From Bacillota bacterium (GTDB lineage Bacteria; Bacillota; Bacilli; Lactobacillales; Streptococcaceae), in assembly GCA_021781855.1 (NCBI GenBank), contig JAJXWC010000016.1, forward strand, positions 1 through 22,426: a stretch of DNA of 22,426 nt. The letters are read 5' to 3'. Shown in pieces: positions 15,090-21,665 of this stretch. Numbering within the stretch: the stretch's first letter is position 1; every line of letters starts with the position of its first letter. Under the pieces are notes generated by a model. The model made no database searches, was not told the origin of the DNA, and worked only from the letters and a program-made list of their open reading frames with translations. Both the position numbers and the translations under genes were made by a program.

Positions 15090-15637
15090 TATAAGATAAC
15101 GCGTTGAATCGGTTTTATTGCTTGTAAATTAGGAATAATGAGCATAATAACCAGCGTTTTAATTGGAATTTGAATAAGCAGCAAGGAACGTGCGCTTAAA
15201 AGTGCTAAAAATGTATGAAAAGTATGATGAGGAATAAGAAGGGTGACCCAGAGCGTATTAAAGAAAGTCGAATCAACCAGCATAATAACCGTCATTGCGA
15301 CAAAAGTATAAAGCCAATCTAGTCCACGTTTCACATTAAGCGACTTTTTGTAGAAAAAGAGTCCATAAAGTCCGCCGACAAAGAAAGCGGAGAACGTAAA
15401 TCCAGGAAAATAGGGAGTTCCAGAAAAAAGTGCACCAAGAATATCGCCTAAAGCAAGCGTAATTCCTGCCCATAAAGGACCTCCAATCATCCCGATAAGG
15501 CTGTTGGGAATAAAAGAGGGACTGACTTTGATGAGATTACTCCCAAAGGTCAATTTTGCACAGACAATGCCTAGCGCAAGTAGTAGCGCTAAAAGGACAA
15601 ACTGATTGAGTTTGATTTTTACTGTAAAATGTTTCAT
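15089..15637 (-). CDS. folT: Folate ECF transporter S component (FolT)
   Basis: 182 residues, an integral membrane protein with about five to six hydrophobic segments and a short basic N-terminus (MKHFTVKIKLNQ). Features of folate-specific S components: the first helix with LALGIVCAKLTFG, the SPSFIPNSLIGMIGGPLWAG stretch, LGDILGALF and the PYFPGFTFSAFFVGGLYG segment. It would bind folate and work with the shared energising module EcfAAT, encoded elsewhere. The substrate is strongly supported by the tetrahydrofolate riboswitch in its leader. Ribosome binding site AAAGGAG six bases before ATG 15637. Monocistronic, ending at the shared terminator. Confidence 0.92.
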   Translation of the reverse strand: MKHFTVKIKLNQFVLLALLLALGIVCAKLTFGSNLIKVSPSFIPNSLIGMIGGPLWAGITLALGDILGALFSGTPYFPGFTFSAFFVGGLYGLFFYKKSLNVKRGLDWLYTFVAMTVIMLVDSTFFNTLWVTLLIPHHTFHTFLALLSARSLLLIQIPIKTLVIMLIIPNLQAIKPIQRVIL

Positions 15638-15655
15638 GTTAATCTCCTTTAGAGT

Positions 15656-15745
15656 GAGTTCAATGATTGGAAGTTAATAGAATTGTTCCAAAAGCCTTGT
15701 TGCCTTTGAAAACGGTCTTCTTTGTTAACTTCTGGGTGCGAACTC
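15656..15745 (-). promoter_or_regulatory. Long hairpin between the riboswitch and the folT start
   Basis: Two nested inverted repeats: GAGTTC (minus strand, 15740-15745) with GAACTC (15656-15661), and GAAGTTAA (15725-15732) with TTAACTTC (15670-15677), around a 47-base loop. It ends six bases before the Shine-Dalgarno sequence and has no U-run, so it looks like part of a translational rather than a terminator-type expression platform. A separate TACTCT at 15763-15768 can pair with AGAGTA in the aptamer's first strand and could compete with the closing stem. Confidence 0.5.
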
Positions 15746-15794
15746 AATTCAAAATTTAAGGTAGAGTAACACTGAGCTTCGTGAAAGTCACAAA

Positions 15795-15890
15795 ACCAGC
15801 GGATGCAGAGTCGTACCGCGTGCAGCATTTGCACTTCGTTTGCAAGCAACATCCCATCTTGCAACACTTAACGCACTTCTCCTACTCTGT
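15795..15890 (-). ncRNA. Class-I tetrahydrofolate (THF) riboswitch
   Basis: On the minus strand the leader of folT contains the conserved blocks of the class-I THF aptamer in order: AGAGTAG, GCGTTAAGTG, GATGGGATGT with flanking paired arms (TTGCAAG / CTTGCAA), AACGAAGTGC, GCACGCGGTA and GCATCCGCTGG. Compared from memory with the published Firmicutes consensus, nearly all invariant bases are present. Known members bind reduced folates and usually repress folate uptake or synthesis genes when folate is plentiful. Its position about 160 nt before folT fits exactly. Confidence 0.93.
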
Positions 15891-15912
15891 GTAAGATTTC
15901 TCTTACTTTTTT

Positions 15913-15941
15913 AGTGTAGCACAGCTTTGTTGCTTTTTCCA
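15913..15941 (-). promoter_or_regulatory. folT promoter
   Basis: Minus strand TGGAAA (15936-15941), 17-bp spacer, TACACT (15913-15918) with upstream TG. Start predicted near 15906, shortly before the riboswitch. Confidence 0.6.
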
Positions 15942-15956
15942 GTGGTATTTTATAAT
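15927..15956 (+). promoter_or_regulatory. Divergent promoter facing the ABC transporter operon
   Basis: Plus strand TTGTTG (15927-15932), 18-bp spacer, TATAAT (15951-15956). It overlaps the folT promoter, so the two could interfere with each other. It would give the ABC operon a leader of about 190 nt. Confidence 0.5.
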
Positions 15957-16156
15957 GGCCAATGAAAAAGATATTTTTTACTGTGAATCCGAACATTCTC
16001 TATTTAAAGATGTGGGTTGTACCCTAAATTTAATAGAAGTTGAAACTCCCACTAAATGAGCCTTTGCTTCATGACATCTATCACAAAATTTTCTGACAAA
16101 ATCTTCTATTTTTCAGCAGAAAATCGCGATAAAATAAGCGTATGGAGGTTCAGAAA
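15957..16156 (+). other. Gene-free leader with possible RNA structure and operator
   Basis: No open frame with a start and ribosome binding site. AGATGT (16008-16013) can pair with ACATCT (16074-16079), enclosing GGGTTGTACCC and ATGAGC...GCTTCAT hairpins as a possible three-way junction. Further on, ATTTTCTG (16088-16095) and CAGAAAAT (16117-16124) form an exact 8-bp inverted repeat. It lies before TAAAAT (16130-16135), a possible -10 that has no -35 of its own and overlaps the palindrome ATCGCGAT. Confidence 0.4.
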
Positions 16157-17020
16157 ATGACAACACTCATTGAAATCAAAAAGCTAACAAAAAAATATAA
16201 GGAAACGCCCGTCTTAGACCAAGTTAGTCTTTCAATCGTCTCTGGTGAAATTATTGCTCTGCTGGGAGAAAACGGCGCGGGAAAATCCACACTGATTAAT
16301 CTTATCAATGACCTTATCGGAGCAACAAGTGGGGAAGTCAAGGTCAATATTGCGCATAGCAAAATTGGTGTGATGCTACAGGATAATATTACCCTCAATC
16401 GTCTGAAAGTCAGTGAAACTTTGCAGCTCGCGCGTTCTTATTATCAAAATCCGTTGCCATATGCAGAATTATTGCGCTTGTCAGATTTGACTCATCAGGA
16501 AAATTTGTTTTTGTCCAAACTTTCAGGTGGTCAAAAACGGCGCCTGACTTTTGCACTTGCCCTTGCAGGAGATCCTGATTTGATATTTCTTGATGAGCCA
16601 ACAACGGGGATGGATGCTGAGCGGCGTGCAGCCTTTTGGCAAGAAATCACGCAGATGTCGTCAGCGGGTAAAACTTTTTTTATTACCAGTCACTATCTGG
16701 AAGAACTGGAAAATCTTGCCAGCCGTATTATTCTGCTGCATACTCATAAAATTGCTTTTGACGGAACACTGGCAGACTTACGTGCGCAAAATGCCGTTAG
16801 TGAAATCAGTTTTAATTTTGACGGCAATCTGACAGGACTGTCAGCGGTTGTTCAACATATGCAAACGGGAAATTTCCATCGTCTGACTACCAATAACAGT
16901 CTGCAGCTTATCCAATCGCTCGTTCCATTTTTTGAGCAAGGCTTGTCAAACCTGACCGTTCAGCAAAATTCACTAGATAATCTTTTTCAAAATCTCATCA
17001 AAACGGAGGGAACAAAATGA
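16157..17020 (+). CDS. ABC transporter ATP-binding protein (YvfR-like)
   Basis: 287 residues. ABC-2 type ATPase with Walker A GENGAGKST, Q-loop VMLQDN, signature LSGGQKRR, Walker B LIFLDEPTTGMD and H-switch FITSHYLEE; the C-terminal ~80 residues are a divergent accessory region. Start: GGAGG eight bases before ATG 16157; ATG 16142 would swallow that site. Substrate unknown. The order ATPase, permease, DesK-type kinase, NarL-type regulator matches Bacillus subtilis yvfRSTU, where the two-component system is thought to control the transporter. All five genes overlap or abut, so this is one operon. Drug or peptide export is possible but not shown by the sequence. Confidence 0.93.
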   Translation: MTTLIEIKKLTKKYKETPVLDQVSLSIVSGEIIALLGENGAGKSTLINLINDLIGATSGEVKVNIAHSKIGVMLQDNITLNRLKVSETLQLARSYYQNPLPYAELLRLSDLTHQENLFLSKLSGGQKRRLTFALALAGDPDLIFLDEPTTGMDAERRAAFWQEITQMSSAGKTFFITSHYLEELENLASRIILLHTHKIAFDGTLADLRAQNAVSEISFNFDGNLTGLSAVVQHMQTGNFHRLTTNNSLQLIQSLVPFFEQGLSNLTVQQNSLDNLFQNLIKTEGTK

Positions 17021-17211
17021 AGTTCAGAAGCTTTCCATATCCTATTTTTGTCACGATTATTTATTTTCTCATCGGCGCTTCTACAAATCATTGGGATTAT
17101 AATTGGCTCGTTTATCTGACTGTCCCGATTTATTACAGTCTTGTGCCGTCTGACCGGTCGGTCAAAAAGCAAGAACCTCCGAAAAAACACGAGGATTGGA
17201 GCAATTTCTAA
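17017..17211 (+). CDS. Small membrane protein within the ABC operon, 64 aa
   Basis: ATG 17017 overlaps the ATPase stop (ATGA), and GGAGGG precedes it by six bases, so translation is well supported. Two hydrophobic segments (about 8-22 and 28-44), then a basic, proline-rich cytoplasmic tail (PSDRSVKKQEPPKKHEDWSNF in part). I know no function. It lies between the ATPase and permease genes, so it may be a small subunit or regulator of this transporter. The short segment between its helices contains NHWDYNW. Confidence 0.75.
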   Translation: MKFRSFPYPIFVTIIYFLIGASTNHWDYNWLVYLTVPIYYSLVPSDRSVKKQEPPKKHEDWSNF

Positions 17212-17212
17212 C

Positions 17213-17974
17213 ATGAAAAACTTTTTCTACCAAGTTAATGTCAACTACAAACGTATCGTCTGGCGCAACAAACGCTTTTTCTTCTTCAGTCTTGCATTGC
17301 CAGTAATTTTCTATCTGCTTTTTACCAAGGTGATGAATGTTGGTGTTCCAGCAAATGTCATGAAAGAATGGCAGCTCAATGAACTTGTACAAATGGCGAT
17401 TTACAGTAGCCTGATTAGCTCTGTTATTGTCGTTTCAAATACTTTGCTTGAGGACCGTGAGCATCATTTTACACTTTTTGTACGGTTGACAAACAATTCT
17501 TATACTCGCTATTATGCGGGGATGTTGGCAGTATTTCTGCCGCTGACGATTTTAGCTGTTGTTGTTCTTGGACTGGTCGGTATTCTGGTAAACGGCGTCA
17601 GTGCTTCGACGGTGCTCTGGCTCAGTTTTATAATTTTGCTCCCACTTTTGTCTATTCCACTTGTACTCATGGGGATGCTCATCAGTCTAGCTAGTGCGGC
17701 CAATCTGGTCAATCTACTCAATCAAATCACGATGTTTTTCATGGCAATCGTCAGCGGACTCTGGTGGCCGATTGATATGCTACCGAGTTGGCTTCAGACA
17801 ATCGGAAAAATCTTGCCAACTTACCAAATTTCAACTATAATAACAGAAGTAATGAATAAAAAAGCAGTTGAACTTGGGAATTTCATTGGATTGCTGCTTT
17901 GGACAATTTTCTTGTTTGGCGCTCTTTTGGTAGCGTTCAAGTTCATCCGCAGACGTGAAATGCAGGTAATATGA
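17213..17974 (+). CDS. ABC-2 type transporter permease (YvfS-like)
   Basis: 253 residues. Six hydrophobic segments typical of ABC-2 permeases: one near the N-terminus after a basic stretch (YKRIVWRNKRF), then a group of four, ending with a helix and a basic tail (FIRRREMQVI). The WWPIDMLPSWLQTIGKILPTYQ stretch resembles the loop before the last helix in ABC-2 exporters. Start: ATG 17213 follows one base after the small-protein stop; GGAG is 11 bases upstream, a long spacing, so coupling probably helps. The frame is open further upstream, but that part overlaps the small gene. The 3' end overlaps the kinase gene (ATGA). Confidence 0.92.
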   Translation: MKNFFYQVNVNYKRIVWRNKRFFFFSLALPVIFYLLFTKVMNVGVPANVMKEWQLNELVQMAIYSSLISSVIVVSNTLLEDREHHFTLFVRLTNNSYTRYYAGMLAVFLPLTILAVVVLGLVGILVNGVSASTVLWLSFIILLPLLSIPLVLMGMLISLASAANLVNLLNQITMFFMAIVSGLWWPIDMLPSWLQTIGKILPTYQISTIITEVMNKKAVELGNFIGLLLWTIFLFGALLVAFKFIRRREMQVI

Positions 17975-19083
17975 AAAAATTTTTAGAGAAACATATTTTA
18001 TTTCCTAAACAACAAGGTTTGCAGCCTTATCTTTGGCTGCTTTTCCTCTTGCCTGTTTTTGCAGGACTGGCAAATTATGTGCTGTGGCAGCAACTTTTAA
18101 TGATTTTGCTTATTCTCATTTTTATGAAAGCTTATCGGGATGGTTACTGGCAGAAACATCATGCAAGAAACGTTGCAATTCAACTTATTATTGCGAGCTT
18201 TTTAACAGCAAATCCTTGGTTCAGCACTTTTGGCTTGCAGACTTTTACTGGATTTGAAATCGGATTTTCCCCAGTTTCTGAGCGACGTTGGCATCAATAT
18301 TTGTGGGCTTATTATGTAAGTTCTACGATTGCTTATGGTATTCCACTTATTTTTCAAGGAATTGGAAGCTTTACTCCTGGAAGTATCGCTTGGATTATTG
18401 TAGGAATTGCTTTTTCACTTTTAGCACCGCTTTTTGCAAAATCAATGAGTCGAAGCTATGACTTGAGTGAGCAAAACAAACAGCTCGAAAACAAAATTCG
18501 CCAGCTTGAACGCGAACGGATTGCCTATGACCTTCATGACAATCTGGGGCAAACTTTTTCAACGATTAGTTTGCAAGCGGAACTTGTCGAAAAACTAATT
18601 GAGAAAAATCCTAGACGCGCCAAAGAAGAAACACAAAAAATTGCTGAAAATTCACGACAAAGCCTCAATCTTGTTCGTGAAATTGTTTCTGGCTTGAGAG
18701 AACAACAACTCGCTTCGATTTTAGAAGAGGCAAAGGAGGCGCTCGTACTTGCTCAAATGACCTTTGAGATAAAAAATCAGGTGCAGGCTGAAAAATGGCC
18801 GGTTGAAATTCAAACACTACTTGCGGCAGTACTCAAAGAAGCACTGACCAACAGTGTTCGGCATAGCCAAGCACGACAGGTGAAAGTTAGTTTTTCAGAA
18901 AACCATCAGTATTATTTGACTGAGATTTGTGATGACGGCAAAGGTTTAGGAAAAAGTCAGCAGTCGCATGGTATGAATGGGATGAAACAGCGTATCCATT
19001 TTGCTGCGGGCAGCATTTCTTTTGCTTCCGAAAATGGTGTAAAAATTAGGATAAAATTACCGAAAGGCGTTCAAAATGACTAA
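17971..19083 (+). CDS. Sensor histidine kinase, DesK/YvfT type
   Basis: 370 residues. N-terminal membrane sensor of four to five helices within residues 20-157 with very short loops, as in DesK-like or intramembrane sensors. Then a coiled-coil linker (SEQNKQLENKIRQLERER, about 165-183) and the HisKA_3 phospho-acceptor H189 in AYDLHDNLGQTFSTI. The HATPase domain follows with N-box LKEALTNSVRHSQA, G1 CDDGKGLG and G2 GMNGMKQRI. Paired with the response regulator that overlaps it by eight bases. The stimulus is unknown; membrane state or the transporter's substrate are the usual possibilities for this family. Confidence 0.94.
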   Translation: MKKFLEKHILFPKQQGLQPYLWLLFLLPVFAGLANYVLWQQLLMILLILIFMKAYRDGYWQKHHARNVAIQLIIASFLTANPWFSTFGLQTFTGFEIGFSPVSERRWHQYLWAYYVSSTIAYGIPLIFQGIGSFTPGSIAWIIVGIAFSLLAPLFAKSMSRSYDLSEQNKQLENKIRQLERERIAYDLHDNLGQTFSTISLQAELVEKLIEKNPRRAKEETQKIAENSRQSLNLVREIVSGLREQQLASILEEAKEALVLAQMTFEIKNQVQAEKWPVEIQTLLAAVLKEALTNSVRHSQARQVKVSFSENHQYYLTEICDDGKGLGKSQQSHGMNGMKQRIHFAAGSISFASENGVKIRIKLPKGVQND

Positions 19084-19684
19084 AATTTTTCTTGCTGACG
19101 ACCAGCAAATGCTCTTGTCTGCGCTTGCCACATTATTGGATATTGAAGATGATTTAGAAGTTGTAGGAACAGCGCAAGACGGGCAAACTGCGCTTGCCGA
19201 AATCTGTCGGTTACAGCCGGAAGTGGCGATTCTTGATATTGAGATGCCGAAAATGACGGGACTTGATGTGGCAGAACAGCTTCGTTTGCATAAGCAATCA
19301 GTTAAAATCATTATTTTAACCACTTTTGCACAGGAAAATTATTTCCAGAAGGCAGTTAAATTTGATGTGAATGGTTATCTGCTCAAGGACAGTAGAAGCG
19401 AGATTTTAATTCGCACCATTCATGATGTGCTGGCGGGGGATATAATTTTTGCACCAGAATTAGTCAAGTCTGTACTAAAAGCAGAAAAAAATCCGTTGAC
19501 TGCGGGGGAAATGGATGTGTTGAGCGCAATGCAAATGGGACGCTCAACAGCAGAAATTGCACAAACGGTTTTCCTTTCAGAAGGGACAGTACGTAATTAT
19601 ATCTCATCAATTTTGAGTAAAACAGGTTCGCATAATCGGATTGAAGCCATCAATCTCGCAAAAGAAAACGGCTGGTTGAACTGA
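19076..19684 (+). CDS. Response regulator, NarL/DesR family (YvfU-like)
   Basis: 202 residues. Receiver domain (about 1-118) with acidic pocket D8-D9, phospho-acceptor D54 in AILDIEMPKMTG, switch T82/T83 and K104. C-terminal LuxR-type helix-turn-helix (about 138-200) with LTAGEMDVLSAMQMG, STAEIAQTVFLSEGTVRNYISSIL (in part) and NRIEAINLA. It should bind DNA as a dimer after phosphorylation by the overlapping kinase; the inverted repeat ATTTTCTG/CAGAAAAT before the ABC operon is a candidate target. Last gene of the operon; a terminator follows 46 bases later. Confidence 0.95.
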   Translation: MTKIFLADDQQMLLSALATLLDIEDDLEVVGTAQDGQTALAEICRLQPEVAILDIEMPKMTGLDVAEQLRLHKQSVKIIILTTFAQENYFQKAVKFDVNGYLLKDSRSEILIRTIHDVLAGDIIFAPELVKSVLKAEKNPLTAGEMDVLSAMQMGRSTAEIAQTVFLSEGTVRNYISSILSKTGSHNRIEAINLAKENGWLN

Positions 19685-19695
19685 TTGAAGAGGGT

Positions 19696-19728
19696 TTTAC
19701 ATAATTTAATTTCAAATTTACATAATTT
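19696..19728 (+). repeat. Direct repeat TTTACATAATTT, two copies 21 bp apart
   Basis: Identical 12-mers at 19696-19707 and 19717-19728, in phase on the helix (two turns). They lie between the regulator stop and its terminator. May be a protein-binding site or chance in AT-rich DNA. Confidence 0.5.
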
Positions 19729-19730
19729 TT

Positions 19731-19758
19731 AAACCTGAACAATCGAACAGGTTTTTTT
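19731..19758 (+). terminator. Terminator of the ABC/two-component operon
   Basis: Stem AAACCTG / CAGGTTT with loop AACAATCGAA, followed by a run of Ts. Confidence 0.85.
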
Positions 19759-19771
19759 CTCATCAAAATGT

Positions 19772-19777
19772 TATAAT
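19772..19777 (+). promoter_or_regulatory. rlmB extended -10 box, leaderless start
   Basis: TG-T-TATAAT, eight bases before the rlmB ATG, so transcription should start at or next to the start codon. No ribosome binding site is present. A -35 is not clear; the spacing places it in the terminator's T-run. Confidence 0.65.
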
Positions 19778-19785
19778 AAATTATC

Positions 19786-20514
19786 ATGGAAAACACGGAC
19801 ATCATTTACGGCTTGCACGCAGTGAGCGAAGCGTTGACGGCAGGCACAGTCAACAAACTTTACATTGAGGAAAATCTCCGCGGGAAAAACGTGGATACGA
19901 TAAAAGCGTTGGCGCGTGAGAAAAAAGTCAATATTTCGTGGACGCCAAAAACAGAGCTGAATAAAATGTCTGAAAATGGTGTTCATCAAGGATTCGTGGC
20001 GCGTGTCGCCGAGTTTGCCTACACCGAATTATCAGAGCTTTTGGTAAATTTGACAGACCATTCAACTGCAACACTGGTGATTTTGGATGAATTGACTGAC
20101 CCGCATAATCTCGGTTCGATTGCCAGAACAGCCGATGCAACAGGGGTTGATGCCATTATCATTCCTAAACATCGTTCGGTTGGCATTACACCGACAGCAG
20201 TAAAAGCCAGTACTGGTGCGCTACAGCACGTTCCAGTCGTGCGTGTGACCAATCTTGCTCAGGCACTTGATAAGCTAAAAGCTGAGGGCTTTTGGATTTT
20301 CGGTACGGACATGGATGGCACCATTTACAGCAAATGGAATACGGCAGGTAAAGTAGCACTCATCATTGGCAATGAAGGGCATGGCATCGGGCAAAATCTC
20401 AAAAAGCAAGTTGATGAGATGATTACGATTCCAATGATTGGTCATGTCCAATCACTCAATGCTAGTGTTGCTGCCAGCATTTTGATGTACGAAGTTTTTA
20501 GAAATCGAAATTGA
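19786..20514 (+). CDS. rlmB: 23S rRNA (guanosine2251-2'-O)-methyltransferase RlmB (SpoU/TrmH family)
   Basis: 242 residues. An N-terminal RNA-binding domain (about 1-75, beginning with DIIYGLHAVSEAL) precedes the SPOUT methyltransferase domain with its knotted SAM site. Motif 1 is LDELTDPHNLGSIARTADA, motif 2 LIIGNEGHGIG and motif 3 IPMIGHVQSLNASVA. The family methylates G2251 of the 23S P-loop in E. coli; close TrmH relatives act on tRNA, so the exact target carries slight doubt. The start is fixed by the conserved N-terminus, which makes the missing ribosome binding site notable: the mRNA is probably leaderless. The gene stands alone. Confidence 0.92.
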   Translation: MENTDIIYGLHAVSEALTAGTVNKLYIEENLRGKNVDTIKALAREKKVNISWTPKTELNKMSENGVHQGFVARVAEFAYTELSELLVNLTDHSTATLVILDELTDPHNLGSIARTADATGVDAIIIPKHRSVGITPTAVKASTGALQHVPVVRVTNLAQALDKLKAEGFWIFGTDMDGTIYSKWNTAGKVALIIGNEGHGIGQNLKKQVDEMITIPMIGHVQSLNASVAASILMYEVFRNRN

Positions 20515-20596
20515 ATACTCGTTTCGTGAGGGGGTTTTCTCACTCACAGATGAAGTAATCACTTCAAACGATGAAAATGACATCACTAACTTAAAT

Positions 20597-20624
20597 TTGA
20601 CCATTCTATCGAATTCGTTCAAAT
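20597..20624 (+). promoter_or_regulatory. Possible degV promoter
   Basis: TTGACC (20597-20602), 16 bp, TCAAAT (20619-20624), a weak -10. The rest of the rlmB-degV gap holds one short hairpin (GTGAG/CTCAC, near 20526) without a T-run. Confidence 0.4.
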
Positions 20625-20642
20625 CCAGAAAATAGGAGAATT

Positions 20643-21512
20643 ATGACTTTCAAAATCATCACGGACTCAACTGCTGACCTTAGTTCTGATTATCTTGCCG
20701 CCCATGATATTTCGGTGCTTGGCATGACTGTAAGGATTGGTGATATGACTTATGAAACTATCGGTGAGCAACGTTTGGACAATTCCCTTTTGCTTTCTGA
20801 AATCAAAAAAGGAAAATCTGTTCAAACATCACAAATCAATTCGGGACAATTTGCTGAGTTATTCAAAACATTTGTAGAAAAGAATGAAGAATTACTTTAT
20901 CTTGCATTTTCGTCAGGTTTGTCAGGGACATATCAATCAGCGGTGATTGCACGTGACATGGTTTTGGAAGATTATCCAGCTGCAAAAATTACAGTAGTTG
21001 ATACGCTTGCCGCTGCTTCTGGTGAGGGCTTTCTTGTTGAAGAAGTTGTCAAATTGCGTGATGCTGGTCAAAGCTTGTCAGAAGTTTTGACTATTCTGTC
21101 AGATTTGATTTTACGGTTGAGTAGTCAGTTTATGGTTGACGACCTCAATCATCTTGCGCGTGGCGGTCGAATTCCCAAAGCAGTTGCCTTAGTTGGTACA
21201 ATGGCAAACATCAAACCTTTACTTGACGTTGACACCGAGGGTAAACTTCGTCAAGTGACGAAAGCACGTGGCAAGAAAAAAGCCATTAATATGATGATTG
21301 ACAAAACGCTTGACAAGATTGACAATCATTATCCACGGATTATCGTTGCCTATTCAGGCTCTGACGAAACAGCCCAACAGATAAAAAAGCAAATCATTGA
21401 AAAAGGACTTGTAAACGATGTTGATGTTCGTCCACTTAGCCCGACAATCGTAACGCACACGGGCGATGGCACCATTGCAATTTTCTCCATTGGAAAAGAG
21501 AAACGTCAATAA
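20643..21512 (+). CDS. DegV family fatty-acid-binding protein
   Basis: 289 residues. DegV proteins bind a fatty acid and, as FakB, present it to the kinase FakA to make acyl-phosphate for phospholipid synthesis. Motifs: the N-terminal KIITDSTADL, VQTSQINSGQF, the acid-binding loop FSSGLSGTYQSA, and the second-domain stretches SSQFMVDDLNHLARGGRI and PLLDVDTEGKL. The C-terminus has the SPTIVTHTGDGTIAIF pattern, where the conserved motif contains a carboxylate-binding His/Thr. Ribosome binding site AGGAG five bases before ATG 20643. No fakA is nearby, which is usual. Which fatty acid it prefers cannot be told. Confidence 0.93.
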   Translation: MTFKIITDSTADLSSDYLAAHDISVLGMTVRIGDMTYETIGEQRLDNSLLLSEIKKGKSVQTSQINSGQFAELFKTFVEKNEELLYLAFSSGLSGTYQSAVIARDMVLEDYPAAKITVVDTLAAASGEGFLVEEVVKLRDAGQSLSEVLTILSDLILRLSSQFMVDDLNHLARGGRIPKAVALVGTMANIKPLLDVDTEGKLRQVTKARGKKKAINMMIDKTLDKIDNHYPRIIVAYSGSDETAQQIKKQIIEKGLVNDVDVRPLSPTIVTHTGDGTIAIFSIGKEKRQ

Positions 21513-21527
21513 TTTAAGAAAAAAACA

Positions 21528-21570
21528 ATAAAACCACAGTTAAACTATTGTTTTACTGTGATTTTATGTT
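21528..21570. terminator. Inverted repeat / probable degV terminator
   Basis: An 18-bp inverted repeat with two mismatches (21528-21545 against 21550-21567) around the loop TATT, with A-rich left and T-rich right arms. The outer A-T pairs can act as the U-run. Confidence 0.65.
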
Positions 21571-21600
21571 AAAATATAGAATGAGTGTAATAGGGCAAAT

Positions 21601-21629
21601 TTGCCTATAAACTTAATTGATTTTATAAA
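21601..21629 (+). promoter_or_regulatory. ftsA promoter with overlapping palindrome
   Basis: TTGCCT (21601-21606), 17-bp spacer, TATAAA (21624-21629). The perfect 12-bp palindrome GGCAAATTTGCC (21594-21605) overlaps the -35 box and could be an operator. Confidence 0.55.
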
Positions 21630-21665
21630 ACGAATAGTGATGGATAGAGGAAAGGAGTCGCTTTT

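Noticed and set aside
15649..15867. 72-codon minus-strand frame before folT
   Set aside because: It reads through the THF riboswitch aptamer; the conserved RNA blocks explain this sequence, and the peptide has no family features.
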